A DNA stretch of 64,000 nucleotides from Oopsacas minuta (lineage: Eukaryota; Porifera; Hexactinellida; Lyssacinosida; Leucopsacidae), in contig JAKMXF010000055.1 of NCBI GenBank assembly GCA_024704765.1, positions 573,630 to 637,629 on the forward strand, read 5' to 3'. How positions within the stretch are numbered: position 1 is the first letter of the stretch; every line of letters begins with the position of its first letter. Both the position numbers and the translations under genes were made by a program. This document shows, piece after piece, positions 1 through 11,615 of the stretch. A model generated the notes under the pieces. It did no database searches. It saw nothing but the letters and a program-made list of their open reading frames with translations, and was not told the DNA's origin.

Positions 1-1391
1 GAAATCCTCGGGATCTTCAGCCTAACGCTCGAAACTTCGGTGGCAATGTACTTTACGATATTTTTTAAAGATTTAATATCACAATAAGTGCCGACAGCAA
101 TGTATCTAATTGAATATAATTGAAGTAGCACAATAAAATATTCAATTTCCCCTAATACACTTATTGCCTCCCATCAATATTTCAAATTATAACACTTCAT
201 TATCGAGCATTGATGGCGGAACAAATTCCAATTAAGAAAATTTTGCTCGCTCTGTTCGAGTTAATGCACTATAAAATATGCTAATTTCTAACATATTATA
301 TAATACACGATGGGAGATGCTCCTTGATATATTCTCCAGAGGAAGTATATCTTATGATTAATGTATATTGTCCACTTTGTTAGCTAATACTCATAAAACA
401 AATCAAAAAATTGAAAGGTTTTACTCAATCAAACATTACAATCTGGCTCTGAGCAGTTGTACCAAAGATAGATATGACAAGAGTGATATCTCCAAGCCTC
501 TCAAACATGTAGTTAGCCCCCTTGACAATACGCTGGCTACGGCCCTGGTTCTAGAGAAGCAGATCTCAACCTTTCAAAACCATGTCACATTTTCCAACTT
601 TTAAGGTATTTGCGCCCCAACACAGGCAAGTAAAACCAAAACAAATATGTAATTTGTAAGTCATTGTTAATAGGATATTAATGTGGATGCACCAAGCCTA
701 TGAAATTAAAAACAAAGATCACACATTAATTACACAGTGTGATTTCCGATGTTGTTTTCATCAAGTAGTTTTTCAAATCTTATTTGTCTTAATACAGAGT
801 AGCAGCGAGATCCGCACAACCACAAGCATATTTAAATCTTTGTATAAATTGCATACAAGTAAATGCCGTTTCTCACACAAATAATTAATGGAAATGCCAT
901 GAATAACTTCAGGACAATTTTTATAGTTAATATCCTGTGACCAGCATGCCTGTTGACTCTAAAATTCGTTATCTCGAACGAATAATCATTTCAAATATTC
1001 ATACTATTCAGAAAAACCATTCACTATGTCAATTGCCAGACTCCAAATGCCACACACTTTCACTATCAAATGAAAATCGACTTCCATTCGATAAACTTTT
1101 AATACTTATCGCATCCGTTATATCGAACAATCAATTTTCAGATAGATATTCAGGGTTCGAGTTAGAGAATGTTATTAACTGTATATAAAGTATATAATTT
1201 ACCAATAGAATTTTTGAATAATTATCACATGAATGTTTCTTATTGCATATTTCAAAAGTAAAGAAAACTGGAAGAAGTAAAGATCTGAGCTCTCAATCAA
1301 TTAAAAGGTGTAGCAAGGGAAATTTGGACATATAATGAAGGCGATTCGTTTACTCGGGGATACATTATCTCGAATGTTGACTGTGTATATA
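1..1391. other. no confident gene; AT-rich non-coding
   Basis: Only short open stretches occur (about 370-600, 690-880 and 940-1185, all +), with no recognisable domain. The 383-603 stretch follows a pyrimidine-AG acceptor-like site (ttgttag) but reaches a stop at once at its 3' side. I do not call a gene here. Confidence 0.5.
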
Positions 1392-2297
1392 CAGTCAGGG
1401 GACAAAAGTATTCGAACACACAAATATAAAGTTATAAATTGTATACTCTTTCCTGCTCCTATATATTGTGTAGTCTATATTCGTAACTGCTATCTAGTAA
1501 TTTGTATAGAATAACATATGTTTTTCAAGAATTTCAAAAAAATATTTTCGATTTACACTTTTTGAAGGTGTTAATGATTAATAATTATTAGATAATTATT
1601 GATAAACAAAATATGTGGTAATTCAAAGCCTATTAAGAATCTATAATTTCTGACTTGATATTTGAATTCTACGTAGGCGAGTTACCCCAGATTGAAATTT
1701 CCAATCGGATTGATTAATTTTGCCAAAGTTATAGAAGAAATTCCAATTTATGCCACTTGTGCCACTTTTTGAAAAAGTGGCACAGGTGGCAGGAAAAAGC
1801 GCCACTACAAGGAGATCAACTAGGGTTAGGAGGAATAAGTCGAAGTAATATTTTCGAATGATATGACTATGCTAACCCTTGAATTCCAAAATAACCTCTT
1901 GGTAGCGGCCACTTGTGCCACCTTGGGCAAAAGGTGGCACAAATTGAACTTCATCTATAACTCTGGTAAAAATTGTTCAACCCGATTGGAAATTTCAATC
2001 TGGGGTAACTCGCCTACGTAGAATTCAAATATCAAGTAAGAAATTATAGATTCTTAATAGGCTTGAATTACCACATATTTTGATTATCAATAATTATCTA
2101 ATAATTAGTACAATGTTTAACACCTTCAAAAGTGTAAATAGAAAATATTTTTTTGAAATTCTTGAAAACATATGTTATTCTATACAAATTACTAGATAGC
2201 AGTTACGAATATAGACTACACAATATATAGGAGCGGGAAAGAGTATACAATTTATGACAATATATTTGTGTGTTCGAATATTTTTGTCCCCTGACTG
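1392..2297. mobile_element. foldback (palindromic) Tc1/mariner-type non-autonomous element, copy 1
   Basis: The element is flanked by TA on both sides (1390-1391 and 2298-2299) and has ends CAGTCAGGGGACAAAA and its reverse complement. The two arms stay complementary for about 345 bp, which is far longer than an ordinary Tc1 terminal repeat. The centre (about 1750-1970) holds two further hairpins built on GTGGCAC/GTGCCAC, so the single strand could fold as a long stem topped by two small stems. There is no transposase. A second copy lies at 55433-56346 with its centre in the opposite orientation. The TA duplication and end sequence fit mobilisation by a Tc1/mariner transposase; that is inference. 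Confidence 0.85.
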
Positions 2298-2485
2298 TAT
2301 ATACATATAGTGAAACCAATTAGTAATTCGTGTAAGAGCCCAGATAACCTACATTGAAATTTGTACATGTCTATAGAGTACAATTTGTATGGGAAATAGT
2401 GTGTCGCGGCCCATTAGTTGAAAACCTCAGTTAAAACAATCAATATTTCGATGAAATATATATATGAACAGCATAACAAGTTTAC

Positions 2486-2734
2486 CTGCAACAAGTAACC
2501 ATATCAGATATTAAAATCCCATGATGTTCCATAGATCTGTCTGAGGAAGGTGTAATACAAAGTAGATTTCTGATATTATGAATATACTGGATGTTAAAAG
2601 GAATAGGTGCCATGGAAGGCAAAATATTTAAGGAATATTGCAATATTTTATCTTCAAGTAACAGGTAACCTGGTAATATTACATCACAACAATTCAAGGT
2701 TTGTATCATAGAAGAATTACACAAACTATCATAC
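2486..2734 (-). CDS. putative internal exon, product unknown
   Basis: An open frame of about 83 codons on the minus strand starts after an acceptor-like attgtttag and ends at a donor-like TTGCAG|gtaaac. The length is divisible by three (249 nt; 1 nt in, 2 nt out). The peptide is leucine/isoleucine-rich with several Cys and no transmembrane-length hydrophobic run, and I do not recognise a family. No phase-matched partner exon could be found nearby. It could be a host exon or chance. Confidence 0.35.
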
Positions 2735-5575
2735 CTAAACAAATATTAGAAAATTTGGATAATGTATCGAAAAGTGAATATACAAGACTCAAATAAAAAC
2801 AACGCCACTGGCTAATTCCGCGGGATTATAGTTTAATTTTCCTGGCCTCTAGCGAATCCAGCTAAATAAATATGCAGTGAATAAAATATTATGTGAACGG
2901 AGGGAAAATGCAATTGTTGGTAGCCAAATATAATTTGTGTCATAAATATGCATCTAACAAATATTTCAAACATGAATAACAAAAGCCAAAGTTTTAACAT
3001 TAAATATCTCAAAATGATATACAAAAACCCTATGATTCCAAAGATTGAAACTCTAGGCAACTTTCACCACCAACAAACTATATCGACATCTGTACAAGGA
3101 ATGAGAGAATGGCGCAAGAAGGACTCTAATAATCCAAATAATTTAGAATAACATCCCAAGTATTGGAACTTTCCTTCAGTGAGAGAAAAATGTAAACACT
3201 AGGAACAAACACAATCGTAAGATATACTGCATCTAACAAACGATGAAGTAAATTTGTAACTTCTTCATGATTTCATTCGATAATCAATTTCGTCACCAAT
3301 ATGCATATATGTAGTTACATCGAATACAAACAATACAACACAATGTTAAATGAAATTACGAAATCCTTGGACTAATAGCTCACGCTTTGTTAACTATAAT
3401 TCGTTTGACCCTTAAATCTGTATGATCAATTTGAACCATACCATCTTCAACCCCCTGGAGAACCATGCATCCCTCATGTTTCTAGGAAATTCTACATAAG
3501 AAGAGAAATAGGTGGTATGAGAGAATGTGTTGAAATTCAATGATTCTTGATGTCAATTCTCAGGATGCTGTACGGGAGTCTTGATATCTTCGAGGGATTC
3601 TCCTTAGAAACATCCGTTAGTTTTGGCAAATCACTTGATCCCATACAGGGGGGCCATTAGAGTTGGACTGCTAGGACTATCTGTCACTAATGCGGCACTT
3701 GCCTTGTAATTGAAGGCATTAGAGTGATTGGGCATAAAATATTGTGCCGTTAAGGAACAAAGATAAGTACACCCAATGAGGGTGTATATATTTCCGAATA
3801 ACTATAGTAGTATGTTTCAAAGTGGAGAGTAGATTCCCCTGGGTGATTTAAGGTTGTTGGAGCGAAATCACGCAGCAAGTGCACGCAGGGGCCCTAGGGC
3901 ATTAAAAGCTAAAAATGAATCAAAAATAGTGGCTATAAACATTTAAGGTTCGAGCAAGACAAATTACTGTAGTAGCTACTAACTCATTCGTGATTATTTA
4001 CAAAACATGTTCAATAGGTCGTTCAGCAAAAGAATTTGGCCTCAAAACATGGAGTTGTTCCCTATACGATTCGTTGCATTTCCAAACTATTGTTATGGAT
4101 TTAACCAAAGCAGCAGCAGTCAAGTAAAGAATCTTTAGCCCATTATGGTGCAAAACGAAAGAGAAATTGAAAGTCTGATTATACAAAATGAGATAGCTCT
4201 CAAATGGTGTCCTAGTTGGTCTGACACTTTATGATTTTTAGAGGAAGAGTATCCAAGAAAATGCAACTGGTAGAGGTTGGAAACATGAGATTTCGGATAT
4301 GCGAATGGAGTTGCAATTAACACGAAAAGAAGCTACATCTTTGCTAAAAGGTTGACAGAGTATTCTTTGGGAAGCTAACGTTGAAAACTGTGTTTTCTTC
4401 ATCCATCTATACTATTTAAACGGGAGTAATCTATATATGAGTATACAAATTGCTTGTATTTCCAGATTGTTTGAAGGGACTGGAAGACATTCCAGTGCTG
4501 GTTTTGGATACGGGGTGCTTTAGCCCTAGCACGGACAAGTTACAGTCTTAGAAGAAAATTCGCATCTGTGACGAAATAATGACACGATATCTTAGGCATA
4601 AAGGCATAGATTACTAAACAATAAACTACGTGGCAGAATAAATGGTATTTGGACGGAACTTGGAAATAAAAACAATATTTCAGAAAAGGATATCCTGGAG
4701 GTATGTGGTGTCGATTATATTCTGGACGCATGTCAACCCAAACAATCCAGAAATTTAGCTATTCAAGGCTAACTTGAGGTCCCAAGCTGTTGCACAGCGA
4801 TCGAGAAAGCGAAGCCGCTTGTATACTATAAGTCATAATTATACAATCAATATGCTAAATGAAACACATGATAGCGTTCCATTCACTATCGTATAGGCTT
4901 AGCTCTAAATATATTATGGCTAGTAATAAAATATTGATCATTGTGAGTAGATATTTTCGGAATACCTACATTGGCATCAATTATTGATTCGTATCATATA
5001 ATCTACATTTTAAAATTTTCTCGGATCAATTTTCTGGAGTATTACATATTTTGATCATTAGAAATTCATTACAATTTCAATATTATGTGTTCTGGCAGAT
5101 ATTTATTACATTGGATAACTTTCGGGACTGATATTTTGAACTTATCATTGATATTTCTGGAAAATTACATATTTGTACTAGTAATTGATGTAATCTTGGA
5201 TATTTGAGATAATCTGAAATTGAGTCAAGTATATATATTTATGTTCTATAAATTTTCTGAGTTATCTTGATTGTATTTTCTCTTTTCTGGAATCTCCTTC
5301 TCTTTCGATTCGGTAAAATATTTTGGAAATTTCTTCAACCGATGCCATAAGAAACAAATAGCAATATATTTTCAAATATTTCTATCATTATCCATTTAAC
5401 CCGATTATTCATAGATATCAAACAGCCAATGTTTGAAATTTTTTGTCAAAAGATTTAGCCATATATACCAATGTTTTTTCGAATTTCCATACAGCTTTTG
5501 TTAACTGAGTCATTTTTCAATATTAGTTATATGTGATAATAATAATTTCAAGTGATTTAATGCAACAAATTACAG
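2735..5575. other. no confident gene
   Basis: AT-rich DNA with only short unsupported frames. A stretch at 4000-4740 (+) has phrases loosely like decayed transposase, but the match is too weak to name. A GC-rich patch around 3885-3900 (gggcccta) may be the end of an old element. Confidence 0.4.
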
Positions 5576-5719
5576 TTCTATGTTTATCTCACATGAATTC
5601 CAATATGAATTTGAATGTCCAATTTCCAAATGATTCCCATGCACTAATAGTTTTTAGTTGCGATGTTCGCAATATTCTATTTTCAAGTATAGGAAATGAA
5701 AAATCAATTGGATATGCAG
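5576..5719 (+). CDS. putative internal exon, product unknown
   Basis: 48 codons lie between an acceptor-like aaattacag and a donor-like ATGCAG|gtgttt, with entry and exit phases compatible (144 nt). The peptide has alternating hydrophobic strands and no recognised motif. There is no neighbouring exon I can join to it. Host exon or chance. Confidence 0.3.
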
Positions 5720-7867
5720 GTGTTTTCTAATATCACTAATGGATTCTAATGGAATTTTCAATGTGATATAGATTATAATTATTGCACTAATATGAAATGT
5801 AATTATATTCTCAAAACGATTACATATCATTATGGTCCGAGAAGAACTTGTTTATAACTAATACATAGATCAGCAACATCTGGTGGAGAGCCCGAAGTAA
5901 AGATATAATGAGTTCATTAGGCTTGTGAGTCATTAAAAGTCCGGAAATTGTTGCTCGTTGTCAAAGATCAGTTGTAGAACAGCGACAAGGGCAGCTTATG
6001 TCCAGAAATACATACATATTCTGGAATAAATGTATATCTTTCGCCCAATCAGCGAGAAATAGTATGGTCTGAGCTGTCGGATAGTGGAATCACCAGACCT
6101 GTAGTCCCCAAGCTAATAGAGTTCTAAGGTTTGTTCTAGATGTAAACTTGAATAACTGCGGGCTGACTATAGCACCAGGCCCAGATTACGATATGTGGCA
6201 ATAACGATTGGGCATAGAGCCCATATTCTTGGGGCCGAAAATATATAATATATATATGTATGTATAAACTCGGACCCGGGGCAATGGCAGATCCAACCTG
6301 GCCACTTCAATATCGTGGCGTCAAACTAGGATTTATGTAATATACTCTGCATTAATAGACATTTTAATACTCAAATTGTAAATATTTTATTTCTATGTCA
6401 TGCTACGAGTAATAATGAATAACTTTTGTGGTCAGTAAACATGATCTGTAAATTGCTCATCATACGAGATACTTTGATATTCATTCGTTGCGACTATAAT
6501 AGGATTCGTCACCAAAAAGTATACATTATTTAGATTGTAAGTCATAAATAAGAGCAGCTTGGCTTGTCTGAGCTGCTTGGCATGCAAACACCAAGTGTCC
6601 GCTTGTAACTCAATGCTTAGTGCATCAAAATAATATAAGGAAGATTATTCAAACATGACTTGAATAGCGAAATTTGGAATAAGAGTACCCCAGTAAAACC
6701 GTTGAAGCAAACAATTTAGTAATTTGATTACTATGTATCCACAAAAATCGCCAATACATTCACAAATGATGAATTTAATGGTGTGAAATCTGATTCAGCA
6801 TTTTCGAGAATTTAGTCGAATTTTATTGAATTCTGTTAACTTTCTGGTAGCCGAAAATAATCATGCAACATTTCTGAATTAAGAATTTGAACTCAATGTA
6901 ACACCGATAAATCCTCTGCTTGGCACTCAAAACAAACTGAGAAATAGATAAAAATAGCATAATATATATTTGATTCTCACTATAAATTTTTTTGGCATTT
7001 TTGTACAGTCATGAAAACTAACAACTCCCATGGTGCGTACGCTTTGGACAGAATGATGACTTGAGGACCTTTAACACATTGAAGGGTACATGTGATCAGG
7101 GTGTAATCCGGTCGCATGCAGCGCACCTCAATTTTAACAAATATATCTCTAAGTGTACGAATATTTCTCTCTAGGCGTTGAAACTCCTATAACGGGATGC
7201 AAAATGTTGGGCTAGCCGTATAAAATGATTTAGAATACATATCTACGGGTATGGTCCTCAGAACCTGTATGAATTCCTGCCTGTGATTGAAAATTCGTGC
7301 TTCTATCAGGTATATTGACTGAGCAATGTTTAATAATGTAATTATTCAAAAGTCACTAGAGGTGACAGTGACGTCATAATATCGTCTTAGGTATGAATTT
7401 TCATCCAAGATTTGAAATAGTCCGAGCCTGGCCCAAAATAATCTATAAGCCCAAAATGAACTCTGGGATAATAGTTTCTTCAATAAATTCTACACACACA
7501 AATATAATAAGTACATGTTGGTATGTCCAGAATTGATTGAAGAAACTGGAGGACCGCAATGTCTAATTTTCGCATTCAGGGGTAATTTGGGCGCTGCTGG
7601 GCCAAGTCTAGAACTTGGACGAAAATTAACACCAATGGCGAAATTATGACGTCATTTAGCACCTTTTTGGATTTTCGAAAAGTCACATTATTCAAAACTG
7701 CTCAGCCAATATACAGGATAGAAATTTGGACTTTGAATCACAGGTAAAACTGAATATGACAAATGTCCTGCAGTCATGATTCTGCACAAAACCTAAATCA
7801 TCATTGGGATCATTACATGCTGATCACTATTTCAAAACATCCAAAATCCTAAACTTGGTGATAACCC
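5720..7867. other. no confident gene
   Basis: No frame above background and no terminal repeat pair recognised. It contains short (TA)n-rich runs near 6240-6260. Confidence 0.4.
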
Positions 7868-8888
7868 TAGTGGTGTTCCCAAGAGAGGGGCCAAGGGGGC
7901 CATGGCCCCCTCCGAAATATTTCTGATTGTGGGTTCTATAAGACTACCAATCAATAATATAAAATTATTCCATTTTTTCTTTTCTACATCCTATGAATTT
8001 CTAAGATAAATGCAATAAATTATATTTTACTTCAATTATCACAAACTTCTACAAAACAATATCAATTTTTCTTTACTAATTTGTAATTCTACTAATACGT
8101 AATATCATCTGGATGCAGACCCATAATACGTCATGTATGGCTAAAAGGGCTAGTCCTGTTAACATTTCCTCTCCCATCGTATTCCTTAAATACTCCTCAA
8201 AGGCTTCAAGGCTGAGAAATTCCTTTCTTTGGTTGCATTAGTGATTGGTGATGTAGCAAAAATCTGCAGTATCCTGAACATGGATGACATTAAATCTTTG
8301 TATCATTCAGCTAAAGCAACAACAGTATTTTCGGTTATCTGCCCACCTTTAACTTTCTTATCAGCCTAAATACATTCTTAAATTGTCAATTGTGATTGGA
8401 TTTCCGCAAGGCAGAATGGCAACAATGGCTCTAAAGGATCCAAAACACATGGTAATTGACCGAAAGGAATATTTGGATTCCTTGGAAAGAGATTTTGCAG
8501 TGTAAAAACCTTTTCTTTATGTTTCAGGAATCTTGTATTAAGTTGATCAACTAACGACTGATAATAGGAAAGGATTTACTTTCCTTTATAGAAAATCTCT
8601 TCTCAACCAATGAATATAGAGGTACTTCCTGCTAGACCCCTTCGAAGTGTCGCAAAAGAGCCAAAAATTTCAGCTTTTGATCTAGCTCTCATAAAAATAT
8701 TGCTTATAAAATGATCATCTTGTACATCATTTGGAAATATTTCACCCACATTCTCTATGACAGAAATACGACAACCTATCCAACTTCAGTGACTGTAATT
8801 GTTTGGAAACATACAGTAAAAGTGTACTAGAACCTTCTAAACTGTACAAGAGTAAGGTCTTTTGACCAATTGAGCTTGATAGGTCATA
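7868..8888 (-). mobile_element. hAT element remnant (ZMYM1-like C-terminal part)
   Basis: At 7868 the + strand reads TAGTGGTGTTCCCAAG followed by a GC-rich gggggccatggccccc, like the 3' ends of hAT elements. Reading the minus strand from about 8830 to 8120, and allowing for stops, gives a hAT transposase C-terminal half: a QLNTRFLKHKEKVF.LQNLFP phrase, then RILQIFATSPITNATKERNFSAL, which corresponds to the hAT dimerisation motif (normally LP.TS..CERSFSAL). Stops and frameshifts interrupt it, so it is inactive. The pogo element starts at once beyond it (8889), and I could not find the hAT 5' part on the far side. Confidence 0.6.
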
Positions 8889-11013
8889 CAGTGGAAGCCG
8901 GTTAATCGGGACACCTCGGGAGTTAATGTTTTGTCCCGATTAACCGATTATGATTTATTAAAGTTTCAAAATTAGTTTTCATGGTCCCAGACCATTATCA
9001 GGAACATTTTAATACACTACTACTACTATATTCTGATTTATTTAGGGTATATTAGGGATAAGTTATCGTAGTAAGGGTATAGTCCCGTTTCAAGAGGCCA
9101 TAAAAACTGCATTACTCAAGAAAAGCTAAATATTATTGAAAGTAAAACCTAGATATTAACGAAAAAAGAGTCCATTGTAGCCTGTTTTTTACTGTTAATG
9201 ACTTCGTCATGAACTTGGGTATCTATCTGCTGGAGCATAGGTAATAAATTAGTTATACCATTCAAATGAATGAAAATTATCAAATGATCGACCATTTGGA
9301 AATTTTGTTCTAGAAAGGGCCTAAGGTTATCACCATCACCATCGCTATCACCATCACTCTCAGAATCCTCTACTCTGATCTTCTTTCTTGTAATGTCCAA
9401 CAATTCTACATCAGATAAATCCCCACTAACAGGTATTTCACTATCCATTGTAATAAAGTTTTCAAACTCTTCTAATGACATGTTGCATGGTAGAGAAACG
9501 TCTTCTAACATATGATCATCGTCAAGATTAAATTCATATCCTTCTGATTGAATGAAATCACATGGAACGAACCCACGTTTTTGACAACATTTTGCTATTG
9601 TATTACCTTCTACAGCATCCCACGACATCCTACATAAGTAAAGTGCGTCTAAAAGGGTAATTGATTTATCTCTATCAAGGGCACGCAAACTGAGATTGCC
9701 ATCCATTGCATTGATAATTCTTGAATTCAAGCGACTTTTATAATGGGCCTTCCGGTTTTTTATCACACCCATATCCATTGACTGCATTATGCTTGTAGTG
9801 TTAGCAGGCAGGAATTTTAGACATATATTGGTCAATGCAACACTCTTTGGGTGAGCAGAACAGTTGTCCACTAAAAGACATATATTCCTCTTGTTCATTC
9901 CAAGAGAGCTATCCACCTTCTTATCCACCTCTCGAAGATGAATCCCGTCATCCAGGCGTTTTTGGTTGCTTCGTATCGAATAGGGAGCTTTGGTAAATCT
10001 TTAGGGAATGAACGCGGTTGTTTACTCTTTCCAATAGCAAGGAGGGGGTACTTCTCCGTACCACTCATATTAGCACAAAGCATTACTCTAATCCTATCTT
10101 TAGTCTTCTTTCCTCCAGGTAAATCGGTACCTTTGATGCTATATCCCTTATCAGGAAAACATCTGACATACAACCCCGTCCCAGCCACCCATCAGAAGGA
10201 ATAAATTCAGAACCATTGGCGAGAGCAATTTCAGTTGCTTTTTGTCGCATATTACTCCTGAAATGCGCGTACCTTGTGTTAATTTTTGTTTAAGCCACAA
10301 AAATAGAGCATCACCAACATCTTTTCCTTTAGATTTTCTTTGACGTTTGCGCATTCCATTACCACTATCTTCAAATTGTTCAAATATTTCGTCTTTCAAT
10401 GATACTAATCTTGATACTTGAAGTAGAGATACCATACTTGACTGCTACGCTTTTCTGAGTAACACGACCTCCAACTTCGAACTCCTTTAGTAATTTAACT
10501 TTCTCCTGTAGTGCCAGATCATTCCGTGATTTAGAAGTTGTCATGGAGAGTTGTGCTACGGTTACAATATTAGGTAGAAAAGTAAATAATTAAAGTTCAA
10601 ACAATTACTGTAACCTCAATCATCCGTACTCCCTGGGACCATTCAGAACGTTTGGATAACGAAGAGTCTGGATTATTGAGGTAATTTATGCATGGTGGAA
10701 TAGGGAATGCGACCTGAGGCGGGTGAGCAAAGTTATCATCTTAGTTTAGTAAAATGTATCGAATTGGTGTTGCTGATTGTAGAATATTAAAATTCCTAGT
10801 TTTAAAACAAACCACATTACAATGATTATAAATAAATATACAATTTGGATTAATTGGGATTCCATCCCAATTAACCGACTATGAACTTTCATATAATCGG
10901 GTAATCGGGATAAGAAATCCCGATTACACGATTCGATGCCCCAATTATCCGACGAGTTTTCTATGTAAAGAATCTGTTCCCCAACTTTTGCCCCGATTAA
11001 ACGACTTCCACTA
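8889..11013 (-). mobile_element. pogo/Tigger DNA transposon, decayed
   Basis: Terminal repeats CAGTGGAAGCCGGTTAATCG (left) and TAGTGGAAGTCGTTTAATCG (right, read inward) lie next to TA duplications at 8887-8888 and 11014-11015. The subterminal DNA repeats the 'cccgattaaccga' motif several times on both sides, which is typical of Tigger ends. One transposase gene on the minus strand fills the centre. It is about 2.1 kb, near the usual size of a full-length Tigger, but the gene is broken (see next entry). Confidence 0.9.
9149..10544 (-). pseudogene. pogo/Tigger transposase (CENP-B HTH plus DDE), broken
   Basis: The protein would begin at ATG 10542-10544 (MTTSKSRNDLALQEKVKLL..), giving the N-terminal pogo helix-turn-helix with a YGIS-T phrase. 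A frameshift near 10420 is followed by the CENP-B region (EIFEQFE..). A second frameshift near 10255 leads to the FIPSDGWL phrase that closes the CENP-B DNA-binding domain. At about 10185 this phrase runs straight into .GTGLY.RCFPDK, so the linker and the first catalytic Asp (normally in NADETGL) are missing. The rest is good: CANMSGTEKYPLL, then LLVDNCSAHP (second Asp), LPANTTSIMQSMD, and an acidic tail. Two frameshifts plus an internal deletion make it inactive. Confidence 0.85.
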
Positions 11014-11015
11014 TA

Positions 11016-11612
11016 CCACCTCACTTAGGTGGAAACGTTACTTTATGCTAGACTTTGACCCTAATACTAGATTTGCAACCACTCCCCTTCGCGATCAACA
11101 CGACTATAAATCTAGCTATGAATGCATAATCAAACCCGAGGCACTAAGCTGTTTCGCAGCGAATTAGCAAGTCAAGCGCGCGATAGTATATATATGTATA
11201 CCCACATTAGAGTGCATAATTGCCCCTTATATTTAGAAAACCTGATTCGCTTGCTTCATTTATGTTCCTTATTCCGTATTAATTCATCATATCGAAATTG
11301 AATGGAATCTAAACTGATTTAGTAGTACCGCGATGGTAATTAGAAATTGTGCTGGATTTTTGTGCTTTTTGGCAAATTTCCTACCAATTTGGTGAAAGAT
11401 GAAGTCTGAGGATGGCTTCTGAAAATTGTATTTGTGTAGTTTTAGGATGGATCATGTTGGTCAAATAATCACTTTGATATTTACCAATTTTGCACAATTT
11501 AAAAGTTATTTGTCAAAATCGCTTCAGTCGATGATAGGCATCATACCAGCGAAGACATCAATAATTACGGTAAATTTTTGCTCAACTGTAAAAGATTGGT
11601 AATTGAATAATA
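11016..11612. other. no gene seen
   Basis: Non-coding spacer between the pogo element and CACTA-TIR element A. No repeat pair noticed. Confidence 0.5.
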
Positions 11613-11615
11613 TTA

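Noticed and set aside
4000-4740. Decayed transposase on the + strand
   Set aside because: Phrases look protein-like, but no ordered set of family motifs could be traced.
9938-10204. 88-codon + frame
   Set aside because: Antisense shadow of the pogo transposase.
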